Below, piece after piece: positions 11,701 to 24,719 of a stretch of DNA of 64,000 bases. The stretch comes from Aptenodytes patagonicus (Eukaryota; Chordata; Aves; Sphenisciformes; Spheniscidae): positions 2,852,001-2,916,000 of the forward strand of contig NC_134961.1 of the NCBI RefSeq assembly GCF_965638725.1, given 5' to 3'. Each line of letters begins with the position of its first letter. Position 1 is the stretch's first letter. Below the pieces are notes generated by a model. That model searched no databases, had not been told where the DNA came from, and worked only from the letters and a program-made list of their open reading frames with translations. The translations under genes and the position numbers were made by a program.

Positions 11701-14700
11701 CTGAACCATGTATGTTTGACGGAGATGGCCCTTGGCAGCGAGAGGGCAGCTTCCACCTGCTCAAGCAGCACAAGGCCAGTGGCTATGGGGGTCTCGCTGA
11801 GCTGCGGTGCCCTGCAGCCAGCTGGCGGTTGAGCTGGCAGGATAAGTACACCTGCATCAGTCCTTTCTATCGTCTCGGCACCCACAGAAGCTTTGCCACA
11901 CGCCAGCTGTGTCTCCGCAAGCGATGCAGCACGCTGCAGCCACCCGCTCCCCTCACTTGGAGGACAGTATGTAGAATAACCCTCGGGGACGGTGGAATGG
12001 GGAAGTCCAGGCTTCCTCGCTGCCTCCACAGCCAAAGTGCTGCAGGAACTTCCTCGTGGCCACACTCACACAAATTTAGTGGGGGAAAGAGGCAGCAAAG
12101 TCTCAGAGATGCTGAGTTTCTCCAGGTTTGGCTGCCTGTTTCACAGAACCAGGAAGCAAGCCTCTATTACTGCCTCCCAGAGGGAAGGGCTGCGGCATGG
12201 GTGTAACCCTTGTTGGAGAGTAGAGTCCCCCCCGGTTACCCACCTTTGAGACAAAGCCAGAGGAAAACTGACTTCAGCAGTTCCACAGCTCACAGAAATA
12301 CTTGTTGACATCCTTCCTCTAAGGATCTGCCTAATTTTTACCGATTGTCATAACCTATATGCCTAAGTTCATTATGCTTTCTCCTACGCTACAGGACATC
12401 AGCCACAGCTCCTACGTAGCAGTGTGGTCTTGCGCTCCTTTGGGGCAGATAAAGGCAAAGCATTTCTCAAAGTCACAGCTTCACTTGCAGCCATGCCATG
12501 GGTTGTGCACCTGGGTTTGTTCCCCGCTCGTGAACTGTTGACTCTGGAGGGAGCAGTTTAGCTTCAAGGACTGCAGGGCTCTACTCAACCATAACTCTCA
12601 GATTTTCTGAGGGTGTGGGTCTTCTTGGGACAGCTTCCTTCCCTAATGAGCAATAACATAATCATGTACAGATTTTTGAAATTGCAGAAGTGGAAACCAC
12701 AGGGGGAATAACTGACCCCTTTTCCTCAGCAGAGGAAATTTGATTAATGTGTTTGACACAGCCTTGGGGGTGGAGGTAGGTGCAAGCGTAGAGGTTCCCA
12801 AGGAAGAGTCAAAGCACCTCTCTTTCTAGGATGGCTGCCTACCTTGCGCTTAACCCTCTGACAGTTTTGGAGCTGCTTCCAGCTCGAATTGGCATCTTGA
12901 AGAGAATTTCTAGCCTGCATTTGGGAGGGGAGATGTGCTTCTCCTTTGGCTGGTGGGAGCAGAGGTTCACTCGAGCCCCTTCCCTGGGCCAGAGCAACCT
13001 CCAGCTGGTGCCTGCCCTGACGCATGGGTAGCCCTAAAGAGCTGTTTGCAAAGAAGAGGGTCCAGGGCAGCCCAAAAGAAAAAGGAAGGGCAGGCTATTG
13101 GCCTGTAAACCAGCATAAACAAGCCTCAAGTAGAAGCCTTTGGCCTGAATTGTGTCTTATGACCTCTGCCGTGATCCGTGTCTTGCGCAGCCAGAACCTA
13201 CTTGCAAGGGCTGGATCTGTGTTTCCTTGTACACACGACAAGGGTACGCTGTCACGACCATCCGTACTAGGCAGTTCCTGCCCTGCCTTTACGCTGGTTT
13301 TTTTGAGGCAAAGGATGTTTTTAAGGCCTTAATGTTTAATCTGCACCCTACTAACCAGAAGAACTTGCAGAGGTTAAATGAGACTGGGAGATGGCTGCAC
13401 AAGGTCCTCTTCCTTTCCAGGGTCCGTGTGCCTCCAGCCTGGGAGGTTTTCAGAATCTCAGGGATGTGAAATCCAGCCACTTGCTGGGGCTGGTGAAAGA
13501 CACATGATGAACAACCACCTCCAGGGCAAAGGAGTTGTGCTGCAAGCCCAGGAAAGAGGGAGAATTAGAAAGCTTTGAATTTCTGGGCAGTGTTTTTGCA
13601 GAAACACGCCACTCTTGGCAAAGCAGGAGCAGACATGTTCGGCAGCAAGCCCTCCGTGGCCCTGGGCGCTGCCGCAGCAATGACTTTCCCCCCGGTCACA
13701 CCAAGGCCATGGGACCAGCTCTGTCCCTCCTGTCCTCAGGCATGGGCTCAGGCCTCCGTGACTGGGGATCGTTCAGCAGGTCCTTCTTGAAACCCAGAGC
13801 CAACCGGTGTCCTCTGAGCGACGGCTCTGCCCTGGCCTCAAACAACCCCCAGTGTTTTCTCTGAAGGACCTTTATCTTGAATTAATCTTCCCTGCTGCTG
13901 GTCGCTCACAGTCGCTGAAACAACCACGGAAGGGGTCTGTCCTGAAAGCCCCTGGGGGCCAAAACTCTCTCTGTCCCAATCACAAATGTTTCCTGCTGCC
14001 TTTCCTGCAGAGGGGCATGCAACTGGGTTTAGACCGTGCAGTCCCCAGGGGCGCCCCGGCGAGGTCCAGAGCATCGGGCTGCTGCCCCGGCAGGGAGCTC
14101 CTTGCCTGCACCTCTCAGTGAGTGAACAGCAAAGAGCCGAGTGCCGCAGGCTCTGCCGGGGCGGCTCCAGCACACAGCAGCTCTTCTGCAAGCATGGAAA
14201 TGGGGAGGGTTGGGCCATGAGGATGAGTAGGGTGCCAGGACAGAGCAATAGCTTGGGTGGTGCCTGTGCATCGGCAAATATTACTAATACATATGTAGCG
14301 GTGCAGGCTTTCTTAAATAATGAGCTATTCCTGAGCTCAGGCTGTCCCGTGTGATCCTGACTGTGTCAGCTGATGGGAAAAAATATCTTTATGGAAGAAA
14401 CGGCGTGTTCCTCGGAGAGGCCCAGGACTGTGCATGTCACACCTCTCCCCTATGCTCAGCCAGCTCGGAGCCAGCTGCGCGCAAGGGATGGGGTGAGGAC
14501 AGAGCGATGTCGAGTCCTGGAGGGAGGATGGAGGAGGGACCAAACTCAGATTTGGCTCGAGATGTTTGGCTCGCCGGAGATTTACTGCCCTGACCTTAGT
14601 TAAGGGGCTGGAATCTAATCACAGCCCCCTGCGTTGCAGGGAGGTGTCCTCCCTTTGCCGGCACACGCTAGGGGGTATCCAGCCACTTTCCCCCTCCGGG

Positions 14701-16359
14701 GACAGGAGGGTGGTCGGGGGTGAGTCCCGTGCGGGGCCAGGCTGTGGGGAAGCCATGGGGACGGCCCTCATCCCTGGCTGTCCCCGGTTTCCATCAGGGA
14801 CTAAAGGTGACAGTGTTTCCCTCTCTCTCAAAAGACAAAGGAGTCACAAAGCTGGATTTATTCCCACTGTAAAAACCCCTTGGTTTTATAAAACCCTGAA
14901 AGCAGTGCTGGAAAGCACGATGCTTCATTACCTGTGTTGTCATCTGGGCTTCGTGCCACAGCTGTCCCTACCTCTGGCTTTCTGAACCATGCCAGTATAT
15001 TTCAAAACCTGACAGTAAATAAAATACATAAAATCAGCTTCTTTTAATCTGTTCCATATGTGCTGCCCTTTAATTTCTGCACTGTACTTACGGGATATAG
15101 TCGAAAGAGGAACTGATTGTTTTCATGTGTCCCCCACATATTTCCACTGAGTCTCCTCTACCTCTTCCGCTTTTCTGAGCCAATATCCCTGTGTGATCTT
15201 TTGTCATCCACAAACACTCTTGCCCTTTTCATCCGCATCCACTGAACTTTGCCATCTTGGCTGTGTCTTCTTCAAAACCCGGTGGTTAATGTAGTCGTGC
15301 CTCTCGGCCCCCAGCAAAGAGCCCAAACTCAAGATCTCCCTGCAGCCCTGAGATGCCTGTTGAGCCCGTGACGGATGGCCAGCCTAAAAAACACTAAAAA
15401 GCTTTTTTTAGTGGGACTGGGCTTTGGAAACCCTGGGGCCATGGTCCAGATCTGCTGCTTTGGTGGCACTGAGGTGAGCAGGTCCATGGTACGCAGTAAT
15501 TTCTCCTACCAAATATCACCTTTCTTGGGTATTTCACCCTTGAGGTCAGCGCATCTCCTGCCGACAGCGGTGGATGTGGCTGGACCTTGCCTTTTGGCTG
15601 AGGCTTGGGGTGCACCTGTAATGCAAATATAAAAGGATAGTAGGAACCCGCCGGTAACCGACCTGCTCCCTGCTATGCTCAGAACTTGCACTGGACCCTT
15701 TGGAGGTCTCTGGATTTCCTTGTGGTCTTTTCTCTTTGCTAGGATAGCAAAGCGGTCTGATTAAGACCATCTTTGACTATGGCATGATGGAGCTTCCTCC
15801 AGAGGAGGTGTTTGACGTGATGCCATGCCCAGCACGGCCGAGGATGAGCATGGGCAGAGGAAACCCCAGCACCGTCCCCAGCCCGTCTCTGGCACCCCGG
15901 AAAAAGGCTGTGACAGCCCCAGGCTGCCACAGACCGTGGTCCCACCTGGACCTGCCTCCGCTTTCCCCGGCTGCAGCAGCCAGAGACGTTTGCTGCTCAT
16001 TCCCCTTCGCAGGCATACGCAGAGCTGGTCCAGCTGCCCTGGTCTGGCAAATCCCAGCCTTAGGGCTGGGGCTGACAGGGAAATCTTGTGCTTTTTCTTC
16101 TCTCTCCTGCAAGGTGGCTCTAAAATACAGTCTTCAGGGGCTGGGTACGTCCCTGGCTGCAAGCACCAGTGCTTTCTCTCCGGAGGATTAGAGGAGAAGG
16201 CAATGGGACAGGGCAGACCCTGAAAGCTCAGCCCAGCCCACCCCATCTCGGGAAGTGAGTTTTGCACAGTGGGTTTTGTGATCATTTCCAGCAGCCCAAG
16301 AGGAACAGAAACTCTTCCCTCCCACCACCGGGGCCTTCCTTGCAATCGTTGCGGTCTTT

Positions 16360-16395
16360 CTCATTCCTGATGAGATGCTCATTCCTGATGAGGCG
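16360..16395. repeat. 18-bp tandem duplication
   Basis: The unit CTCATTCCTGATGAGATG at 16360-16377 is repeated at 16378-16395 with two mismatches at its end. Each unit contains a small CTCAT...ATGAG inverted repeat. No gene context is seen. Confidence 0.75.
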
Positions 16396-19300
16396 CCCAT
16401 GCTTTTGGAAAACAGACGCTGGCCTCCACGGCCGGTGTGCCGGCACAGCCCAGTGGGTACCACGTGGCTGCCCGCCCCGGCGCGGGGCTCCGGTCAGCTC
16501 AGATAAGCAGATGTGCGCTTCTTCCCCATGATTAGCTAACCGTCCTCTCGCTACTGGCGCAATGTTTCACATCGGGTGTTGAAGGCGAGGAACTGCCTGC
16601 AAGCGAGATGTGAAACCCAGGAAACAGAAGAATGCCTCTTAAAATAAAAAGGCCTTGTGCCTTGCCCGGCAGCAGCTCTGGAGCCACCCGGGGCTCAGCA
16701 GGCAGCTCCCATTCCCTGGCAAACACAGCAAGGAAATAACGGCCTGAGAGGGAAATAACAAAAGGAAAGGAAAACACGTTCCTTCTCCCTTTCAGTTTGT
16801 CTTTGCTAAAACAAAGTGATAACCGAACGCTGTTTAATTTGGCTCTCCCGCAGCATTTTGTTTTGGGTGCTCCTGGGCAGCGATGACACGGCTGGGAAAG
16901 CGGATCTGGCTGCCGCATCCTTTGCCCGACAGCTGGGCAGGGAGGTGAGACCGCAGGGATGTCATGCCCCATTGTGAACTAATGGAGGCTGCCGGGGGCC
17001 GGAGCATGGTGCCCGTGGACCCCCAGGCCAGGCAGAGCAAGACTGGGGTGCTGCCAGCACCTGCACCCGGAAACACATCTGCAGGAAAACTGGTCACTCC
17101 AACTCACGCACAGAACAGTTGTTGGGGATAATCTAACCCTGTTATAGCAGATTTCTTCACCCAGTCAAAAATACCCTTTTCTATATGTATTAGTCAAGCC
17201 CGGTAGAGAAGCGTGTGCAAGAGGAGGGTGGGACGCAGGGGTACACCATGTCCGATGAGCCCCGGAGGAGAGGAGCTTTGGGGGCTCCCAGCCAGCTGCC
17301 ACCGGCACCGACACCAGCTCAATCTCATCTCTAGTTGTTGAGGCGTCCAAGGGCATGAGAAGCCCAGAGGAGAAGCCGGCACGGCACAGCCCGGTACGGC
17401 AGCCAGCTGGAGGCAGCGTGCTGGAGGTGATGCTCCATCAAAGTGCAGGAGCCAAGGCTGGAGGAGCCAAAAGCAGAGCAGCTGTGCCGAAATACCTGGG
17501 AAGAGCCAGAGGGATTGGATTTAATTTGCTAATTGGTAGCGGGGTACTCTGATGAGAACTGAGCCAGGCAGGGAGGCAGAGGAGGGGAGGCTCCTGCCCC
17601 GGCACAGCTTGGAGCAGGACAGCGATATTCTCAGCCGCCTCGCCACGCGGCAGCAGCAGCTCTGCAGAAAGGCGGTATGTCCTGCCAGCCAGCCAAGGTT
17701 TTATTTCCCTCTCCGCCTGCCAGCTCTGCAGGCCAAGGGAGAGATGGCAGAACAGAGGAGGAGCGAGTTTGTGGAGGGGGGGCAGAGCCGTTGCACTGTC
17801 CCAGCCCAGTGACGAAGGACAGATTCAGGGCAGCCCAGCACATGGTTCTGAAGCAGATCCTCCAGGCAGCAGAAAGCTTCTGTCCTCGCCTTTCCTGATA
17901 GAAACCAACCCATGTTTTCTCCCCAAAACTGAGCATGGTGCCGAGCAACGACCCAAAATCAGGCTTCTCTTCCTTGGTGCCCTGTGGCTGTTCGTTCTTG
18001 GCATCCACCGGCAGCTCCATCCCCAAAAAGAGGTGGCCACGCAGCCAGAGCGCGGCACCCCGGGCTTTGCCTTGCCCTGCCACGTCCTGCCCCCAATGCA
18101 CTCCTCACCCCCGGGTGCCTGCTGTCCCCCGGGCAGCTGTCTGCGGGGCAGCTGGGTTGCCAGCTCCCAGGGCCGGCAGGGAAATGTCCGCGGGCAGGCG
18201 AGTCCCAGCTGCATCCCGGGCTGGCTCCTGGCTCTCCTGCGTGGGACGGTGTCTGCCATCACTGCGGGGAAGGTAACAAATACCACCTGCTCCCGCAAGC
18301 ATCTGGCAGGAAAATCCCGCGGTTTGGAGGCTCCGGTGCCGGACCACCTTGCGCTTTGGGTTTACGCCGCTCGGGGTGTCTCCACACGGGAGCACAGCCC
18401 CACACGCGGCTCCCTGCCACCGAGCATCCCTCCCACTGGCTTTGCTGGAGCTTGCTTCTGCCAGGTCCGGCATCGAGGACAAGCTCTATCACTTGTGCAA
18501 AGTAACACAGACATGCGCAGTACTTCACATGCTGAGCTGCTGGTCACTGTTGATTGAAGAGCCGTCACCGCCAGCTTCCATCCCGCGGGAGAGCAGCACT
18601 CTGCATCCCTATCTCACCAAGCATCACATCTCCAAAAGTGTCTCTCCAGGACACATCAGCTGCTCCAGTCCCCCATCTGCAGACCAGCTTCCCGAAAACC
18701 AGGTGTGGGGTTGCGGTGGGGAGGTTTGCCGTGCTGGCTCTCAGTATTTGTCTTCAAGAGCTCCGAGATGCAGCACAAGTACAGGCTCGGCACTGGGAAA
18801 ACCATGTCGGCTCCTTCTAGCAATGCAAACCCGGTGATCAGGAACCCAAAATCTGCTCCAGCACTGCAGGTGCATCCAGCACTTTAAAGAGAGGGTTGCT
18901 GAAAGCTGTGAGGGGCGGCTAGGGCATCCCACACAGAGTAACCCAGCGCCTAAGAAATTCCTGCAATTTTGATGGGTCCATTTGACAGTAAAATTAGCCG
19001 GTCGTGCCACATCGGAGAGAATCACCCAACCAAGCAGCAGAAGCGGTGCTGTGCGACTTCTACAAGTAACTATGGTAACCCAGAGCAAATAAATGCTATT
19101 TTCAAACCACGGGCAGAACATCCTCGTGGGAAGCCCTGGCTGATCCCAGCTGCCGGCTGAGTGCTGGGGTCCAGGCATGGATGCCCTGCAGAGGGAGGGA
19201 CAGAGAAGACCAGCCGACGCACAGTGTGTGGTCCTGGAGAGGACCAGGGGCTCCTCCTGCTTGTCTCCTGGCATGTCAGGAAAAGTACGGTGGAAAAAAA

Positions 19301-19490
19301 ACCCCAGCTTTTCTCTGCACTGTCCTTGGGAGCTGAAGAAACTGCAGAAACAAGGATGATTTCCCAGCTGCGTTCACCCACAAGCATGGCATGGAAAAGA
19401 GGGAGATCAGAGGTGTTGTATAGGGTAGGAAAGTCCTGGACAGAGAGATGAGAAGGGAACAGGATTAGATTAGGTTAGATGAGGACAGAA

Positions 19491-19560
19491 AGAATAGAAT
19501 AGAATAGAATAGAATAGAATAGAATAGAATAGAATAGAATAGAATAGAATAGAATAGAAT
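19491..19560. repeat. (AGAAT)14 microsatellite
   Basis: Fourteen perfect AGAAT units are preceded by degenerate TTAGAT/TTAGGT words at about 19463-19480. A perfect 70-bp pentamer array is expected to be length-polymorphic. The motif resembles the ATTCTATG tail of bird CR1 elements, but no CR1 3' UTR lies beside it. Confidence 0.97.
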
Positions 19561-22500
19561 AGGATTAGAGGCCCCTAATTTGCCTCATCAAGAAGTCTAG
19601 CACTGGGTAGTGTCCCAGATAAGAAGGAGTTAACAGCTCAAGATGGAAATCAGTTAATTAAGACCCAAGTAGAGCAACAGAAACCTCATTTGTAAATCGT
19701 CCAAGGTTCTGACCTCCTGGGAGATGGTGTCAACCCAGGGACATGGGGAGTGGGGAGGAGCTGGGAAATGGTCCCCCCCGAGCCCCGTGACTCCGGCCGT
19801 GTGATTTTGGTGAGATGCCGCAGGAGACACCGAATGAGGAAATGCTCCAGCCGGGTTTGCTCCATTGCTGGCGAGTGTTTGCTGCCGAGGCTGAGGGCGA
19901 CGGGTCTGCTGCCAGCCTTCCTTTTCCCATCCCCACTCCCGGCACCAGCTCAGCTCCCCTGACCCCTTCAGATCCCCTTCCCCAGCCCTGGCCGAGAGCC
20001 CATCCGGGCTTGTCGTGCACCAAGCTGTGTGGCCCTAGAAGGTATAGAGCATTCTTAACACATTAACACCAAATCCCCTCGGGAAGACTGGGTGGCCAGA
20101 GCATCCCCTGCCAAAGCACCCCTGTCCCGCAGCAACGCGCCCCCATGCTGGCACCTCTGTGCCCAGACCTGCCAGAGGGGCAGGGTGCTCCCAGCTGGCT
20201 TTCCAGACCCCTTCCAGCCCTGCTTCATGACACGGGCGAAGCCACTGGCATCACTGCAATGTTTAGAAACAGGAGCTCGGAGCGGGTACAGATCCCCTGG
20301 CAAACAGCTGATCCAGCTTGCCGAAACCCAGCCGAGGTCAGGGCAGAGAAGCAGCCCTGCTGTTCCGAACGGCAGCACCGAGCAGCCTGCGGCCGGCTCC
20401 TGCTCGCTAAAAGCAGCCGACGAAAGCTGGAGCCCTGTGTTAAATCGCTCTCCGGCACGTTTTGTCCATGCAAAGACAGACACACGGTCCCGGGGTGGTG
20501 GGAAAGGCATCTGCTATAAGGCCACTCAGAAAGTGCCCCCCAAAAAGATGGTGGCACCCAGAGCCTGCACCCACTGGAAAGCCCATCTCAACCCTCTGCT
20601 CCTTTCCTCGGGATGGGAACAGACAACCTAAAATCACCCTTTGGCTGCGTTTGGTGCGGTGCCGTGCAATACCACCAGATGCACACTGAGCAGGGTTGCG
20701 AGAATTGAAAGGCAAAACTGGAGATGACAAACTCACAGCCTCCACGGCGAATGCGTGCGCGCATTCGGTGGCAGCCTGGTAAGCGTCTGCCTGGCGGTGT
20801 GAGGACGGTGAGTGCGAGTTGCTGTGGGAACAGTAATTTGGGTTGTTCTGCCTCTGGGTTTCTGGCTCTTTGCCTTTGATATTGCGTTCGCCTCCCAGTT
20901 TTGCGTTGAATTTTGTTCCCTCCTTTCGTCGTCCTTCCCCTGAAGAATAAAGCATCCCTGCACCTCCACGAGCCAGAACCAGCGCTGGCATGAGAGCCTC
21001 GGGTGACCCCGCTTAGGGGTGGCAGCGGGGCCAGTGGCACTCCGGGAGGGGCTGGATGGGGTCAGCACCCATGGGGGCAGAGCAGACCTGGCTCCGAGAT
21101 CGGAGAGACCCTGGCCAAGCGGTGCCCATCGCTCCGGGGTCTGCACTGGCCAGGAGACCCAGCTGTAGCAGCAGAGTGTTAGTGATGGTGGAAACACCGT
21201 GCTTTTAGAAAGCAATAGTGTAGGAAGGATTTAATAGCATTAAATTACTCTTGGGTACCCCCTGCAGCTCGCCTGGCACCCAGGCACAACAGGGAGCCAG
21301 ACAAGGTTACACGTGCTGTCACCAGCATCCAAACGCTCCTTCTCCTCCTCTGGCCCACGTGGGCTTCATGCATCCTCATGTCTACCCACTCCACCCATTG
21401 CAGCCACACCTGGGGCAACCAGTGTGGCTCAGCGGGCATCCCGGGAGGATGCTCGGCACACAGTCCCTCCGTTGGCCGTGGCCAGTCCAGGGTCATGTGG
21501 GGCGAGTGGAGGAGGACCGGGCAGTCCCGGGCAGATGGAAGGAGATGGATGCTCCTGCTTATAGCACCCAGACCTTCCCCGCGTGTGCACCCCAAAGAGA
21601 GGAGCATGTTTGCACTGGGATGTACGGCAGGAACCACGCCAGCCCCACCATGACCTCTCCTTGCCTCCACCTGGCTGGCTCCAGTAGCGGGGGGACGAGC
21701 GGGGCATAGGGGGGGCTAAATAAATACAGGGCACAGGAGAAAATGTAAAATGGAATATTTTGGAAGAAAGCATTGTCAAAAGCATAAAAAAATATCCTTT
21801 CTATGAATCAGCAATTTCTGGTGAAAACCCAATCAATTTATTAGACCATTAGTGCTGGAGAACTGAGACCCAGAGACATTGAGTGCATCCCAAATGAAGA
21901 GCATGGGAGGAGGAGGAAGAAGGGGGGAAGGATAAGAGGGCTTGGCTCGAGGCGCTTGTGCCCCCCAGGATTTTGGCTGTGACCGCAGCGCAGGGGCAAG
22001 GAGGCTCCCAGCATCCTGCAGCTCCAAAGGGTGGAAGGAGGGAAGCTCGGCCCTTGGGGGTCCCATGGAGCCAGCGCTCAGCCCTTCTGGAGACACAGCA
22101 TCCCCGAAGCGCTGACGCCGCCACAACTCGTGAGCTCGCTGCTACAAGGAGGCTCTTTGTTCACCGGTGATGGCTGTTCGGCTGGCGGATGGGAGCGACG
22201 GTGCGGAGACGATGCTGGATGATTTGCGAGAAGCCGCCAGCTGGCGAGGGGCAGTGGGGCCAGGGCGGCCGGCTGGCATGGAGGCGGGCGCAGGGAGAGG
22301 AGAAGGCAGCGTTACAGCACGTGGGGTAACGGGAGCCGCTGCATCAGGCAGCTGGGGCTGCCCAGCGGGGCCCAGGAGTGTCATGGGGAGACCTCAGTGG
22401 CAGCGGGTGCCCGGAGGCACAGGAGGAAAAGTATCCTCTGGGGATCCCTAAAATCCACGCTGCTCCCCGGGGCCATCACCAGCCCAAACTTGGTGAACAA

Positions 22501-22723
22501 ACTGCCAAGGCCGCCAGTGCCTGAGGGATGAGAAATTCACCCAACGACTGATTGCTCCAGACCTCTGGGGCGGGGATTGTCCCCCCCTCTTGAAAGGCTT
22601 CCTGATGTTAACTGGGGCTGCTGGAAACGCTCATTAGTAATAATAGCCACCGCCATAGCAACGATGACAGCACCATGCTGACAAACTACACATCCCAGGG
22701 TGCAATGCTGCAGGAAAAGCAGC

Positions 22724-22788
22724 GTGGTGGTGGTGGCAGTGATGGTGGTGATGGTGGTAGTGGTGGTGGTGCTGGTGGTGGTGGTAGC
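22724..22788. repeat. (GGT)n imperfect trinucleotide repeat
   Basis: GGT units are interrupted by GCA, GAT, AGT and GCT. On the minus strand this reads as a histidine run in one frame, which explains an apparent His-rich reading frame there. It is not evidence of a gene. Confidence 0.9.
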
Positions 22789-23764
22789 GGAGCGCGTGTG
22801 GGACACACAGCCCCTGCGCCCACCTCTGCTGGGGCTCGGGACGGGGTCCCCCTCCGGGGCTCTGACCCCCGGCAGTGCCCCACAGCCCTCTCCTCCCCTC
22901 CCACCGGCACTGCACTTTTCAGCCAGTCCCTGCCGCAGGCCACGTGCTGAATGCCCCCATGAAGACCTGGCAACAGAGCCTGCCGCAAGCCCATGTCCTC
23001 CACCGAGCCGATGTGTCCCGGAGCCGGTCGCCAGCAGGCACCCGTGGGAGCCGAGGGCTCTCTGCTGCCTGCTGCAGCGACGGGGCCTTTTGTGTTCAAC
23101 CAGCAGGCAGGGAATTTGCCAAGCAGGATTTAAATCCTGTTCTCGCCTTCCCTGTGAGCTTTGACAAGGCTGAGGTGTCCAGAAAAGTGGCAACAATGGG
23201 AAAAGGCAGGTGGCCCTCAGTTAATTAAGAGGTCTGGTATTTCAGGACATCAGAAGATCGGCGGGATTTGTGGCAGCAGCAAAAGCAGGCACAGACAACT
23301 ATTAATGAACACCCCAAATCCAGAATTAGCGTGGTTTTTTTCTAGAGTACCCTGGGTAACAGAAACGGCATCAGTCATCCTTCTAGGACGGGCTGTAGCA
23401 GTATCTCTCTGGGATGTTTCGGGATGGGGTTACCTCAGAGGGGGGTTGCCTGCACCCTGCCTGCAGCAGGGGGGGTGGGTGGCAGCACCCATGATGGGGC
23501 GATACCGTAGTTCAGACCCAGCCCACCCATTCCCCCCCAGCCCCGGGGGGAAAAGGATGAGCCAGAGGCACCGGTCGCCATCTCGCAAGGGAGCAGGAGA
23601 CACGGCGGGGAGAGGAGGAGGGGAGATGGAGAGCGCCAGCGGGATGCTGCCGGGACCGGACCCCGGGCGGAGGCGGAGTGCAGGGGCTAGAGACCCCCAG
23701 AGAGGACCCCAAGCCAGCAAGGCCCCACGGGCACAGCTGTGTCCCCCGTGGTGAGCCCACGGCA

Positions 23765-24080
23765 GGCCAGCACAGCGCAGGGGACAGGGCCCTGCACGGG
23801 GGACGGGGTACACGGGGCACAACACGTAGACAGGGCACAGGGGACGTGGCACCCGGCAGACGCCACGGGGGATGTGGCACCGGGGACGCGGCGCACGGGA
23901 GAGGGACCACAGGAAGCGGCACCGGGGACGCGGCACGTGGGACGGGGGACACAGGACACGGCGCACGGGATGCGCCATGGGCGAGGCGGCACGGGAGACA
24001 GGGGACACGGCATGGGGGACGCGGCACCGGGGACGCGGCAGAGGGGACACGGCCCGGGGAGGATGGCACGCGGCACAGGA
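23765..24080. repeat. Degenerate G-rich minisatellite upstream of ATP6V0C
   Basis: Variants of GGGGACGCGGCAC and GGGGACACGGCAC recur at irregular 11-30 bp spacing, for example around 23882, 23923, 24014 and 24028. The array runs directly into the ATP6V0C CpG island. The opposite strand therefore shows long frames rich in Pro, Ser, Arg and Ala, which are artefacts of the repeat. Confidence 0.75.
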
Positions 24081-24496
24081 GGCGCCGAGGAGGACACCGA
24101 GCTGGGGACACGTCCCGGCCCCGGCCCCGGCGCCCCCGGCCCGGGGAGGACCCGCCGCCGCGTGGGCGCGCCCTGGACACGCCCCTTATGCTAATGAGCG
24201 CTGAATCACGCTCAGCGGGACGCGGCCGCCGGGCAGGACTGAACCACCCGCGCGGAGGGGAGGGGAGAGCGAGTGGAGGGGAGCGGAGCCGGGGCCGGGG
24301 CCGGCGCGGCCAAGCGCCCCGCTCGCAGCACGGGGCGCGGAGGAGGAGCGGGCTCGGCTCGTCCTCGGGGGCGAGACCCGTCGTGGGAGCGGGGAATCGG
24401 GGGCGGGGGGAAGGGGCGGCGGGCGGGCGCCCCCCGGTCGCGCGCGCGTGGTGGCGGCCGAGGGCGGGGCGGGCGGGCGGGGCCGGTGGGCGCGGA

Positions 24497-24505
24497 TCAC
24501 GTGAC
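24497..24505 (+). promoter_or_regulatory. CLEAR-like E-box TCACGTGAC
   Basis: TCACGTGAC matches nine of ten bases of the CLEAR consensus GTCACGTGAC bound by TFEB, TFE3 and MITF; the 5' base is A instead of G. V-ATPase subunit genes are established CLEAR-network targets. It lies 44 bp before the TATA-like box, a typical proximal position. Confidence 0.7.
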
Positions 24506-24517
24506 GGGCGGGCCGCC

Positions 24518-24526
24518 GCCATTTTG
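24518..24526 (+). promoter_or_regulatory. YY1-type element GCCATTTTG, first copy
   Basis: GCCGCCATTTTG is the reverse complement of the CAAAATGGCGGC YY1 core. YY1 sites of this form are usually just at or downstream of the start in housekeeping promoters. A second copy lies at 24711-24719. Confidence 0.6.
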
Positions 24527-24540
24527 TCCTGCGGAGGCAG

Positions 24541-24547
24541 TATTTAG
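24541..24547 (+). promoter_or_regulatory. TATA-like box TATTTAG
   Basis: This is the only AT-rich hexamer in the GC-rich promoter core. If used, initiation would fall near 24570-24575. It is an imperfect TATA match, so it may be incidental. Confidence 0.35.
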
Positions 24548-24710
24548 GGCGCAGCGCCCGGGCCGCCGCGCACTCCCGCCGGGACGGAGCTCCGCGCCGC
24601 CGCCCTCCCTCTCCCGCCCCCTCCCTCGCGCTGCCCGCAGCCGGCCTCCGCCCCGTCTCCCTTCCTCCCTTCCCTCCCCGCCCCGCCCCGCCCGCGCCTT
24701 CCTCGCCTCC

Positions 24711-24719
24711 GCCATTTTG
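24711..24719 (+). promoter_or_regulatory. YY1-type element GCCATTTTG, second copy
   Basis: This second GCCATTTTG, in the context CTCCGCCATTTTGTGGC, is probably inside the 5' UTR 126 bp before the ATG. Paired YY1 sites flanking a start region are common in ubiquitously expressed genes. Confidence 0.6.

Larger units (their letters stand above)
4329..24100. other. TBC1D24 3' UTR and intergenic region, about 19.8 kb
   Basis: The first part must be the TBC1D24 3' UTR. Beyond that I see no exon with splice sites, phase and family similarity. Open frames of 60-260 codons occur, mainly in GC-rich parts (11-24 kb), on both strands and overlapping one another. They lack any recognisable domain and look like chance. 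The content is simple repeats: (AGAAT)n at 19491, (GGT)n at 22724, and a G-rich minisatellite from 23765. GC content and CpG frequency rise towards the ATP6V0C promoter. Unannotated lncRNA cannot be excluded. Confidence 0.5.

Noticed and set aside
17769-18557. 262-codon + strand frame
   Set aside because: No domain, no conserved motif and equally long frames on the opposite strand in the same GC-rich stretch.
22634-22915. Histidine-rich minus-strand frame
   Set aside because: It is the reverse reading of the (GGT)n microsatellite.
23512-24522. 336-codon minus-strand frame rich in Pro, Ser, Arg
   Set aside because: It is made by the G-rich minisatellite and promoter GC content; the protein repeats follow the DNA repeat.
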